Assembly (NCBI GenBank): GCA_050178015.1
Contig: JBFXGM010000008.1
Span: 62,001-126,000 of the forward strand
Direction: 5' to 3'
DNA from: Gaoshiqia sp050178015
Lineage (GTDB): Bacteria; Bacteroidota; Bacteroidia; Bacteroidales; Prolixibacteraceae
DNA length: 64,000 bases
Shown here: one piece after another, positions 15,926 through 23,464 of the stretch
Numbering within the stretch: the stretch's first letter is position 1
How the letters are laid out: each line of letters starts with the position of its first letter
Made by a program: the position numbers and the translations under genes
Notes under the pieces: generated by a model
Database searches by the model: none
What the model was told of the DNA's origin: nothing
The model's input: the letters and a program-made list of their open reading frames with translations, nothing else

Positions 15926-17401
15926 ATGGCAAATTATTTCAATACCCTCCCGTTGCGTTTGCAACTGCAGCAACTGGGAACCTGCGAGTTCATGGACAAA
16001 TCGGAATTCGCTGACGGAGTAAAAAAGCTGGAAGGCAAAAAAATCGTGATCGTTGGCTGTGGCGCCCAGGGTCTGAACCAGGGGCTCAACATGCGCGACT
16101 CGGGCCTCGACATTTCCTACACGCTGCGCGAAGGCGCCATTAAAGAAAAACGTCAGTCGTATCAAAATGCTGCTGACAATGGCTTCAAAGTTGGAACGTA
16201 TGAAGAAATGATTCCGACGGCCGACCTGGTGATCAACCTGACACCGGACAAGCAACACACCAGCGTTATTAGCGCAGTGATGCCACTGATGAAACAAGGT
16301 GCTGCCCTGTCGTATTCACATGGTTTCAATATCGTGGAAGAAGGCATGCAAATCCGCAAAGACATCACCGTGGTGATGGTTGCTCCTAAATCACCGGGTT
16401 CGGAAGTTCGCGAAGAGTACAAGCGTGGTTTCGGCGTGCCTACATTGATTGCCGTCCACCCCGAAAACGACCCCAATGGCGACGGTTTGGAAATCGCCAA
16501 AGCCTACTGTGTTGCAACCGGTGGCGACCGCGCAGGTGTGCTGCGTTCATCTTTCGTTGCCGAAGTGAAATCTGACCTGATGGGCGAACAAACGATCCTT
16601 TGCGGTTTGTTGCAAACCGGTTCTATCCTGTCATTCAATAAAATGATTGAAAAAGGAATCGAACCCGGATATGCTTCCAAACTGATCCAATACGGTTGGG
16701 AAGTGATTACCGAAGCGTTGAAACACGGTGGGATCACCAACATGATGGACCGCTTGTCGAACCCCGCAAAAATTAAAGCATTCGAATTGTCTGAAGAACT
16801 TAAACGCATTATGCGTCCATTGTTTCAGAAGCACATGGACGACATCATGAGCGGCGAATTCTCGAAAACCATGATGGAAGACTGGGCCAACGACGACAAA
16901 AACCTGTTGACATGGCGCGCTGCCACTGCCGAAACAGCTTTTGAAAAAACGCCTGCCGGCGATGTTGAAATCAGCGAGCAGGAATATTTCGACAATGGCG
17001 TATTGATGGTTGCATTCGTGAAATCGGGTGTTGAACTGGCTTTTGAAACCATGACCGAAGCCGGTATCAAAGAAGAATCGGCTTATTACGAGTCGTTGCA
17101 CGAAACCCCCCTGATTGCCAACACCATCGCCCGCAAAAAACTGTACGAAATGAACCGCGTGATTTCGGACACGGCCGAATACGGTTGCTATTTGTTCGAC
17201 CACGCTTGCAAACCGCTGCTGGCTGATTTCATGTCGAAAATTGATGTGGACGTTATTGGCGAAACATACGGCGAAGGTTTCGATAACGGTGTTGATAACA
17301 AACAATTGATCGCTGTGAACGAGATCATCCGCTTCCACCCGGTAGAGATTGTCGGTTACGAGCTGCGCGAGTCGATGACTGCCATGAAGAAAATTGTTTA
17401 A
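15926..17401 (+). CDS. ilvC: Ketol-acid reductoisomerase, class II (long form)
   Basis: Isomerises and reduces acetolactate or acetohydroxybutyrate with NADPH and Mg2+, the second step of valine/isoleucine synthesis. At 491 residues it is the long, duplicated class II type known from enterobacteria and plants. The start MANYFNTLPLRLQLQQLGTC resembles the E. coli protein closely. The Rossmann motif IVIVGCGAQGLNQGLN is at about residues 36-51, and two KARI C-domains follow (HGGITNMMDRLS; SDTAEYGCYLFDHAC). It has an upstream gap of about 200 bases after the araC-type gene and its own terminator, so it may be expressed separately from ilvDBN. Confidence 0.97.
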   Translation: MANYFNTLPLRLQLQQLGTCEFMDKSEFADGVKKLEGKKIVIVGCGAQGLNQGLNMRDSGLDISYTLREGAIKEKRQSYQNAADNGFKVGTYEEMIPTADLVINLTPDKQHTSVISAVMPLMKQGAALSYSHGFNIVEEGMQIRKDITVVMVAPKSPGSEVREEYKRGFGVPTLIAVHPENDPNGDGLEIAKAYCVATGGDRAGVLRSSFVAEVKSDLMGEQTILCGLLQTGSILSFNKMIEKGIEPGYASKLIQYGWEVITEALKHGGITNMMDRLSNPAKIKAFELSEELKRIMRPLFQKHMDDIMSGEFSKTMMEDWANDDKNLLTWRAATAETAFEKTPAGDVEISEQEYFDNGVLMVAFVKSGVELAFETMTEAGIKEESAYYESLHETPLIANTIARKKLYEMNRVISDTAEYGCYLFDHACKPLLADFMSKIDVDVIGETYGEGFDNGVDNKQLIAVNEIIRFHPVEIVGYELRESMTAMKKIV

Positions 17402-17423
17402 AAACAGTACAAAATCAAATACC

Positions 17424-17456
17424 AAAGCCTGCCAGTCACCGATTGGCAGGCTTTTT
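17424..17456 (+). terminator. Rho-independent terminator of ilvC
   Basis: Perfect stem AAAGCCTGCCA (17424-17434) with TGGCAGGCTTT (17444-17454), nine-base loop, followed by TTTTTC. Confidence 0.9.
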
Positions 17457-17557
17457 CTTTTAAAAAGATGCAAATTCGCGCATTTCTGCACGTTGGTTCG
17501 AACCGCCCGGCATGATTCAATGTTTAATATTGACTGAATTCTAAAGAGAATACAACG

Positions 17558-18370
17558 ATGATCGACTGGTTTATCTCCCTTAGCCCGATATGGCAAGCGC
17601 TTTATGCTACGCTTTTCACATGGTTTGTTACCGCACTTGGCGCCGCAATGGTTTTCTTTTTCAAGGAAATTAACCGAAAAGTACTGGATGGCATGCTCGG
17701 TTTTGCTGCAGGGGTGATGATTGCGGCCAGTTTTTGGTCATTATTGAGCCCTGCCATTGAAATGGAAGAAGCAGGTGGCGGAATCCCCTGGGTCCCGGCG
17801 GTGATCGGCTTTTTGGGAGGAGGGCTTTTTTTGTGGCTGGTTGACCAGTTTCTTCCTCACCTTCACCTGGGGCTTCCTATGAGCGAGGCCGAAGGGGTGC
17901 ACACTACCTGGCGGAGGAGTGTGTTGCTGGTAATGGCCATCACGTTGCACAACATCCCGGAGGGACTGGCCGTGGGTGTGGCATTTGGTGCAGTGGCGGC
18001 CGATCTGCCTGCCGCTTCGTTGGCAGGTGCGGTTGCTTTAGCCATCGGGATTGGCATTCAGAATTTTCCGGAAGGAGCTGCGGTTTCTGTTCCGCTAAGG
18101 CGAGAGGGGCTTACCCGACGGAAAAGCTTCTTTTACGGTCAGGCTTCCGGCTTGGTCGAACCGGTTGCCGGCGTAATCGGGGCCGGTGCCGTGTTGCTGA
18201 TGAGACCTATTTTGCCCTATGCGCTTTCGTTTGCAGCAGGTGCTATGATTTATGTTGTTGTGGAAGAGCTTATCCCGGAATCACAGTTGGATAAGCACAC
18301 AGATATTGCAACAATCGGTACAATGTTTGGTTTTGCGGTAATGATGATGCTGGATGTTGCTTTAGGGTAA
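17558..18370 (+). CDS. ZIP-family divalent metal transporter (GufA/ZupT-like)
   Basis: A 270-residue inner-membrane importer of Zn2+, Fe2+ or related cations. About eight hydrophobic segments are visible. The metal-site helices carry the family motifs HNIPEGLAVGVAFG (about residue 130) and QNFPEGAAVSVPL (about 168), both with the conserved His/Asn and PEG. The loop between the early and later helices is short and has few histidines, as in the GufA subfamily. The gene stands alone after the ilvC terminator. Substrate cannot be told from sequence. Confidence 0.92.
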   Translation: MIDWFISLSPIWQALYATLFTWFVTALGAAMVFFFKEINRKVLDGMLGFAAGVMIAASFWSLLSPAIEMEEAGGGIPWVPAVIGFLGGGLFLWLVDQFLPHLHLGLPMSEAEGVHTTWRRSVLLVMAITLHNIPEGLAVGVAFGAVAADLPAASLAGAVALAIGIGIQNFPEGAAVSVPLRREGLTRRKSFFYGQASGLVEPVAGVIGAGAVLLMRPILPYALSFAAGAMIYVVVEELIPESQLDKHTDIATIGTMFGFAVMMMLDVALG

Positions 18371-18501
18371 GCCCCGTGCGGTTCCGGGATAAGGTTGATG
18401 TTTCTTGTTTGTCCCGATCGGATGAACCTGTCCTAAAAACATGTTTTCCCAATGAATAAAAAGAGCTAATATGCGTCTATGAATCTCTAAAACCATCAAT
18501 C

Positions 18502-18924
18502 ATGAACAGTTTGATTATCGGAACATGGAAACTCAAATCATTTGAGGTGCAAAAAACAAACGGACAATCAGAACATCCTTTTGGAGACGATGCGGTTGGG
18601 TATGTAAATTATTCCCCATCCGGGCATTTCTCGGTACAGTACATGCCAAAAGAGCAGTCCGGGGAAATTCGCGGGATTTCCTATTTCGGACGGTATGAGT
18701 TCAATCGGGAGAAAGATTACATTGTGCATCATGTGGAGGGATCACTTTTTCCCAGTAATGAAGGACTGGATAAAATTCGCCATGCCCGGATCCGGGGGAA
18801 AGGGTTGAAATTAACCTGTCCGCCGTTAGCATGGGGAGACGATCAGGAGGCCGTAGCAATCATTCAATTCGAAAAACAAGAGGAATTGCCCACGGCTGGG
18901 GTAGCCGAACCTATGGTTCGATAA
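18502..18924 (+). CDS. Lipocalin-like domain protein
   Basis: A 140-residue cytoplasmic protein without signal peptide. The start LIIGTWKLKSFEVQKTNGQ and the repeated strand pattern (GYVNYSPSGHFSVQYM, then IVHHVEGSLFPSNEG) match the lipocalin-like_5 family, a beta-barrel fold seen with oxidoreductase operons in many bacteria. Its ligand is unknown. It is the last gene before the leu leader region, with about 130 bases separating it from the ZIP gene, so co-transcription with ZIP is uncertain. Confidence 0.75.
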   Translation: MNSLIIGTWKLKSFEVQKTNGQSEHPFGDDAVGYVNYSPSGHFSVQYMPKEQSGEIRGISYFGRYEFNREKDYIVHHVEGSLFPSNEGLDKIRHARIRGKGLKLTCPPLAWGDDQEAVAIIQFEKQEELPTAGVAEPMVR

Positions 18925-19100
18925 TCGTTTTCTTTGGCGGGGGATTAGTTTCGGCACTCCGATTAAACAAAACAAGTTAATTTGCTGTTCAACGGAACAA
19001 CCAGGGGGTGCACGAGATTCTTTAGAACGATTTTAAACTACCGAATTTAAAGTTCAGGGACAATTAACTTTTAATTTTAGCAATTAAAGCGGTGTTTTAT

Positions 19101-19130
19101 TTTCATTTTAAAAAAATATTGTGATATTTG
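19101..19130 (+). promoter_or_regulatory. Candidate promoter of the leu operon
   Basis: GATATTTG (19123-19130) fits the -7 box TAnnTTTG except for its first base. TTTC (19101-19104) lies 18 bases upstream in place of TTTG. The leader-peptide ATG follows 18 bases after the -7 box, the same layout as at ilv. Confidence 0.5.
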
Positions 19131-19148
19131 CAGCAAATCATTGAAAAA

Positions 19149-19217
19149 ATGAAACAAGTTTATTCCATTTCTATTCTCGGTATTCTACTCGGTATTCTTC
19201 TATGGATTCGCGACTGA
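19149..19217 (+). CDS. leu leader peptide (attenuator)
   Basis: A 22-codon frame MKQVYSISILGILLGILLWI then RD, with five Leu and five Ile codons clustered in the middle. It is followed by a terminator at 19254-19282. ATTCTC (19173-19178) in the codon run pairs with GAGAAT (19216-19221), which overlaps the stop codon: segments 1 and 2 of an attenuator of the same design as in front of ilvD. The first start codon after the terminator is that of leuA. Confidence 0.85.
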   Translation: MKQVYSISILGILLGILLWIRD

Positions 19218-19282
19218 GAATGGTATGGGTATAATTATACAAAAATGACATAAAGCCATTCTCAGCAGAGGATGGCTTTTTT
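19216..19282 (+). terminator. leu attenuator: terminator with competing antiterminator
   Basis: Terminator: AGCCATTCTC (19254-19263) pairs with GAGGATGGCT (19268-19277), ten bases with one G-U and loop AGCA, followed by Ts to 19282. Antiterminator: GAGAATGG (19216-19223) is perfectly complementary to CCATTCTC (19256-19263). The left arm is nearly identical to that of ilv attenuator 1 (both contain AGCCATTCTCA). Confidence 0.88.
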
Positions 19283-19326
19283 GATATGTAAAAAAGAAAA
19301 TAACAGATACTAAAAATCATTTCATC

Positions 19327-20829
19327 ATGAGCGACAGATTGTACATTTTTGACACCACGTTGAGGGACGGAGAACAAGTCCCCGGGTGTCAGTTAAACAC
19401 GGTTGAGAAGATTGAAGTGGCCAAAGCGTTGGAGGAATTGGGCGTTGATGTGATCGAGGCCGGTTTCCCGATTTCCAGCCCCGGCGACTTCAAATCGGTA
19501 GTCGAAATTTCAAAAGCGGTGACCTGGCCAACCATTTGCGCCCTTACCCGCGCAGTTGAGAAAGACATTGATGTTGCCGCCGAAGCTCTAAAATACGCTA
19601 AGAAAGGTCGTATTCATACAGGGATTGGGACATCGTATTATCACATTCACTACAAGCTCAACTCCAATCCTGATGAAATTATTGAGCGCGCCATCCGGGC
19701 TGTAAAATACGCGAAGAAATATGTTGAAGACGTTGAGTTTTACGCCGAAGATGCCGGACGTACCGAAAACGAATACCTGGCCCGGGTGGTCGAGGCAGTG
19801 ATCAAAGCCGGTGCAACGGTGGTCAACATTCCGGATACGACCGGTTACACCATGCCACACGAATTTGGCGAAAAAATCAAATACCTGATGGACAATGTGA
19901 GAGGTGTTCATAACGCGATCATCTCTACTCACTGTCATAACGATCTGGGCATGGCCACCGCCAATACCATTTCGGGGATCATCAACGGCGCACGTCAGGC
20001 CGAAGTAACAATCAACGGTATTGGCGAGCGTGCGGGAAATACCTCGCTGGAAGAAGTGGTGATGACCCTGAAAAGCCGTTACAAAGTGCTGAATATCGAT
20101 ACCAACATCAATACAAAAAATATTTTCAAAACCAGTCGTTTGGTATCGAACCTGATGAACATGCCTGTGCAGCCTAACAAGGCTATTGTGGGGCGGAATG
20201 CGTTTGCGCATTCATCGGGCATCCACCAGGACGGCGTGTTGAAAAACCGCGAAAACTACGAGATTATTGATCCAACAGAAGTGGGCATCAACGAGTCGTC
20301 AATCGTATTGACCGCTCGCAGCGGCCGCGCCGCCCTGAAACACCGGCTGGAAGTGTTGGGCTACGAACTGACCAAGGAAAAAGTGGATGAAGTTTACGAG
20401 AAATTCCTGGAGTTGGCCGATAAGAAAAAGGATATTCGGGATGACGATGTCGTGCTGTTGGTGGACGATACGCAACGGAAAGAACGCCGCATCAAACTTG
20501 ATTTCCTGCAAGTGGTAACCGGTAAATCGCTGATTCCGATGGCGACCGTTCGTTTGGATATTGCCGGCGAAAAATTCGATGCCACTTCTTCCGGTAACGG
20601 GCCGGTGGATGCCGCAATTAAAGCTGTCAAGCAAATCCTGAAACGTCAGGTGACGCTGGAGGAATTCCTGATCCAGGCCATCACCAAAGGAAGCGACGAT
20701 GTGGGTAAAGTACACATGGAACTGGATTTTGAAGGCTCCAAGTTCTTCGGCTTCGGCGCTCACACCGATATTATTACCGCTTCGGTTGAGGCCTTCCTGG
20801 ATGCTGTCAATAAGATCCCGGTGCAATAA
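19327..20829 (+). CDS. leuA: 2-isopropylmalate synthase
   Basis: Condenses acetyl-CoA with 2-oxoisovalerate, the committed step of leucine synthesis. 500 residues: an HMGL-like TIM barrel (about 1-280) with FDTTLRDGEQVPGCQL at the start (catalytic Arg and metal-binding Asp), metal ligands in STHCHNDLGMATAN and GIGERAGNTSLEEVVM, and HSSGIHQDGVLK. A C-terminal regulatory domain (about 380-500) is present, so leucine feedback inhibition is expected. First structural gene after the leu attenuator; leuC follows after 79 bases. Confidence 0.96.
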   Translation: MSDRLYIFDTTLRDGEQVPGCQLNTVEKIEVAKALEELGVDVIEAGFPISSPGDFKSVVEISKAVTWPTICALTRAVEKDIDVAAEALKYAKKGRIHTGIGTSYYHIHYKLNSNPDEIIERAIRAVKYAKKYVEDVEFYAEDAGRTENEYLARVVEAVIKAGATVVNIPDTTGYTMPHEFGEKIKYLMDNVRGVHNAIISTHCHNDLGMATANTISGIINGARQAEVTINGIGERAGNTSLEEVVMTLKSRYKVLNIDTNINTKNIFKTSRLVSNLMNMPVQPNKAIVGRNAFAHSSGIHQDGVLKNRENYEIIDPTEVGINESSIVLTARSGRAALKHRLEVLGYELTKEKVDEVYEKFLELADKKKDIRDDDVVLLVDDTQRKERRIKLDFLQVVTGKSLIPMATVRLDIAGEKFDATSSGNGPVDAAIKAVKQILKRQVTLEEFLIQAITKGSDDVGKVHMELDFEGSKFFGFGAHTDIITASVEAFLDAVNKIPVQ

Positions 20830-20908
20830 GAAAATTGAATTAAAACAAGTTATAACGATTCGCAAACCTGCTCTTTCCGGTAGGTTGAAGTTGAAAAGAT
20901 AAGTTTAT

Positions 20909-22309
20909 ATGGAAGCAAAAACGTTATTTGATAAGATTTGGGATGCCCACGTGGTAAGACAAGTCGAAGGTGGACCAAATGTGTTGTACATCGACCGTCA
21001 CTTTATTCATGAAGTGACCAGTCCGGTGGCTTTTTTAGGTTTGAAAACACGCGGGTTGAAAGTGTTCCGCCCGGACCAAACCACGGCCACGCCCGACCAC
21101 AATGTGCCTACCATCAACCAAAACATGAGCATCAAGGACGAGTTGTCGCGCAACCAGGTGGAGATGCTGAAAAAGAACTGCGAAGAAAACGGCATCACTC
21201 ATTACGGATTGGGGAGCGATGGTCACGGTGTGGTACACATCATTGGCCCGGAAATGGGCTTGACACAACCCGGAATGACGATTGTTTGCGGCGACAGCCA
21301 CACTTCTACGCACGGTGCTTTCGGCGCTATCGCATTCGGTATTGGTACCAGCGAAGTGGAAATGGTGCTGGCCAGTCAATGTATCATGCAGCCCAAACCC
21401 AAGAAAATGCGCATTACCGTGGATGGTAAATTGGGCAAAGGGGTTACAGCAAAAGACATTGCGCTGTATATCATTTCGCAGATCTCGACCAGCGGAGGTA
21501 CCGGACACTTTATCGAGTATGCCGGATCGGCCATTACCGGTTTGAGCATGGAAGGCCGTATGACCCTGTGTAACCTGAGCATCGAGAGCGGCGCCCGCGG
21601 CGGTATGATTGCCCCCGACGAAACGACCATTAACTATGTGAAGGGACGCAAATTTGCACCCAAAGGCGAAGCTTGGGACAAAGCCGTGGCTTACTGGAAA
21701 ACCCTGAAATCGGATGAAGGCGCTCAATTCGACACTGAATTGACGTTTGATGCCGCCGACATTGAGCCGATGATTACTTACGGAACAAACCCGGGTATGG
21801 GTATTGGTATCTCACAATCAATTCCTACCGGAAGTGACCTCGAAGGCACCGACAAAACTACTTTTATGAAATCGCTGAAATATATGGATTTCCATCCGGG
21901 CGATGCCATGAAAGGTAAAAAAGTGGACTATGTTTTTCTGGGAAGTTGTACCAACGGGCGGATTGAAGATTTTCGGGCTTTTGCCGAATTTGTAAAGGGC
22001 AGGAAGAAAGCCGACAATGTGACCGTCTGGCTGGTTCCCGGATCGAAAGCCGTAGAGAAGCAGATTATCGAAGAAGGCTTGGACAAAGTTTTTGAAGCCG
22101 CCGGAATGGCCTTGCGTCAACCCGGATGTTCGGCTTGTTTGGCCATGAACGACGATAAAATTCCCGATGGAAAATATGCCGTTTCTACGTCGAACCGGAA
22201 CTTTGAAGGCCGTCAGGGGCCGGGCGCCCGCACCTTGCTGGCCAGCCCGATCACCGCTGCCGCCGCCGCTGTAACCGGTGTCATCACCGACCCGCGGGAA
22301 ATGCTTTGA
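20909..22309 (+). CDS. leuC: 3-isopropylmalate dehydratase large subunit
   Basis: Aconitase-family subunit that, with LeuD, isomerises 2- to 3-isopropylmalate. 466 residues, the standard length. The 4Fe-4S ligands lie in FLGSCTNGRIEDF (Cys about 346) and RQPGCSACLAMN (two Cys near residues 406-409). IVCGDSHTSTHGAFGAIAFG is the upstream family signature. The stop codon TGA at 22307-22309 already lies inside a 21-bp spaced repeat of GATTGATGATTG, and the next gene is an inserted four-helix-bundle protein rather than leuD. Confidence 0.97.
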   Translation: MEAKTLFDKIWDAHVVRQVEGGPNVLYIDRHFIHEVTSPVAFLGLKTRGLKVFRPDQTTATPDHNVPTINQNMSIKDELSRNQVEMLKKNCEENGITHYGLGSDGHGVVHIIGPEMGLTQPGMTIVCGDSHTSTHGAFGAIAFGIGTSEVEMVLASQCIMQPKPKKMRITVDGKLGKGVTAKDIALYIISQISTSGGTGHFIEYAGSAITGLSMEGRMTLCNLSIESGARGGMIAPDETTINYVKGRKFAPKGEAWDKAVAYWKTLKSDEGAQFDTELTFDAADIEPMITYGTNPGMGIGISQSIPTGSDLEGTDKTTFMKSLKYMDFHPGDAMKGKKVDYVFLGSCTNGRIEDFRAFAEFVKGRKKADNVTVWLVPGSKAVEKQIIEEGLDKVFEAAGMALRQPGCSACLAMNDDKIPDGKYAVSTSNRNFEGRQGPGARTLLASPITAAAAAVTGVITDPREML

Positions 22310-22340
22310 TTGATGATTGATTAATGACGATTGATGATTG
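22308..22340 (+). repeat. Direct repeat spaced 21 bp at the leuC 3' end
   Basis: The 12-mer GATTGATGATTG occurs at 22308-22319 and 22329-22340, exactly 21 bp apart, beginning within the leuC stop codon and ending just before the inserted gene. Confidence 0.8.
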
Positions 22341-22346
22341 TTTGAA

Positions 22347-22700
22347 ATGACCAGAAAGGAACTGGAACAAAGAACCAAAAAGTTTGCACATGATTGTGTG
22401 AAAGTTGCGATGCTGCTTCCTGATACTACATTGGGAAGACATATCAGAGGTCAGTTGATTCGATGTTCAACATCAGTTCCTGCTAATTATCGTGCTGCAA
22501 ACCTGGCACAGTCCAAAGCAGCTTTTGCTGCAAAATTATCAATCGTTATTGAGGAAGCTGATGAAAGTAGCTTTTGGTTAGAGTTTGCAACAGAGGAGAA
22601 TTTGCTCTCTATCGGAACAACTGATCCGTTATTAAAAGAAGCTTATGAGCTCTGTTCTATTTTCATTTCTTCCAGAAAATCAATCCAGGCAGGAAGTTGA
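22347..22700 (+). CDS. Four-helix-bundle protein (23S rRNA intervening-sequence family)
   Basis: About 117 residues from the ATG at 22347. It is all-helical, with the family pattern LPDTTLGRHIRGQLIRCSTS (about 28-47) followed by VPANYRAANLAQSKAAFAAK, the hallmark of the S23/IVP four-helix-bundle proteins first found in rRNA intervening sequences and now common as solitary genes in Bacteroidota. Its biochemical role is unknown. It interrupts the otherwise compact leuC-leuD pair, reads in the same direction, and is bordered on the left by simple repeats, which suggests a recent insertion; its composition also looks more AT-rich than its neighbours. Confidence 0.88.
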   Translation: MTRKELEQRTKKFAHDCVKVAMLLPDTTLGRHIRGQLIRCSTSVPANYRAANLAQSKAAFAAKLSIVIEEADESSFWLEFATEENLLSIGTTDPLLKEAYELCSIFISSRKSIQAGS

Positions 22701-22735
22701 AATCATAAATAATCATTCAAAAATTATAATTCGAA

Positions 22736-23320
22736 ATGGCTTACGATAAATTTTCAAAAATAGTATCACCGGCGGTGCCCATGCCCATCGAAAATGTGGA
22801 CACCGACCAGATTATTCCGGCCCGCTTCCTGAAAGCGGTTGAACGGAAAGGTTTTGGCGACAACTTGTTTCGCGACTGGCGCTACGACAAAAACGACCAA
22901 CCCATTGCCGATTTCCCGCTAAATCAAAGCACCTACAGCGGCAAGATCCTGGTAGGCGGTAAAAACTTTGGTAGCGGATCGAGCCGCGAACATGCTGCCT
23001 GGGCCATCTACGACTATGGTTTCCGGGTGGTGGTGTCGAGCTTTTTTGCCGACATTTTTAAAGGAAATGCCCTCAACAATGGCCTGTTGCCCGTTGTTAT
23101 ATCACCAGCTTTCCTCGAAAAAATCTTCGCAACCATCGAGAATGATCCTATGAGTGAATTCGAAGTGGACCTGCCGAGCCAAACGTTTACGATCAAAGCG
23201 ACCGGCGAGGCGGAACAATTCGAAATCAACCCGTACAAAAAGCATTGCCTGCAAAACGGGCTCGACGATATCGATTATCTTGTGAGCTTAAAAGCCGAGA
23301 TTGAAGCTTTTGAAAAATAA
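22736..23320 (+). CDS. leuD: 3-isopropylmalate dehydratase small subunit
   Basis: Swivelling-domain partner of LeuC in leucine synthesis. 194 residues, normal length. The family motifs NVDTDQIIPARFLK (about residue 20) and GGKNFGSGSSREHAAWAI (about 71-88) are intact. It is separated from leuC by the inserted four-helix-bundle gene but should still be transcribed with it. A clear terminator follows, so leuA-leuC-insert-leuD may form one transcript distinct from the next two genes. Confidence 0.96.
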   Translation: MAYDKFSKIVSPAVPMPIENVDTDQIIPARFLKAVERKGFGDNLFRDWRYDKNDQPIADFPLNQSTYSGKILVGGKNFGSGSSREHAAWAIYDYGFRVVVSSFFADIFKGNALNNGLLPVVISPAFLEKIFATIENDPMSEFEVDLPSQTFTIKATGEAEQFEINPYKKHCLQNGLDDIDYLVSLKAEIEAFEK

Positions 23321-23331
23321 AGTCCGAGAGG

Positions 23332-23369
23332 GCAGGAGTGTGGCAATAATGCGCCGGCTCCTGCTTTTT
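23332..23369 (+). terminator. Terminator after leuD
   Basis: GCAGGAG (23332-23338) pairs perfectly with CTCCTGC (23358-23364) around a 19-base loop, followed by TTTTT. It separates leuACD from the citramalate-synthase-like gene. Confidence 0.75.
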
Positions 23370-23464
23370 CGGTTGAATACGTGGCCCGGGATTAGTCCAA
23401 GGCACCAAAAACGAGACAAGCTTTCACCGGCCTGTTTCAATATGAATGAAAAATTACCACGCAC

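Noticed and set aside
16631..17596. 321-residue open frame antisense to ilvC
   Set aside because: Shadow of ilvC; no family features, and the plus-strand gene is unambiguous.
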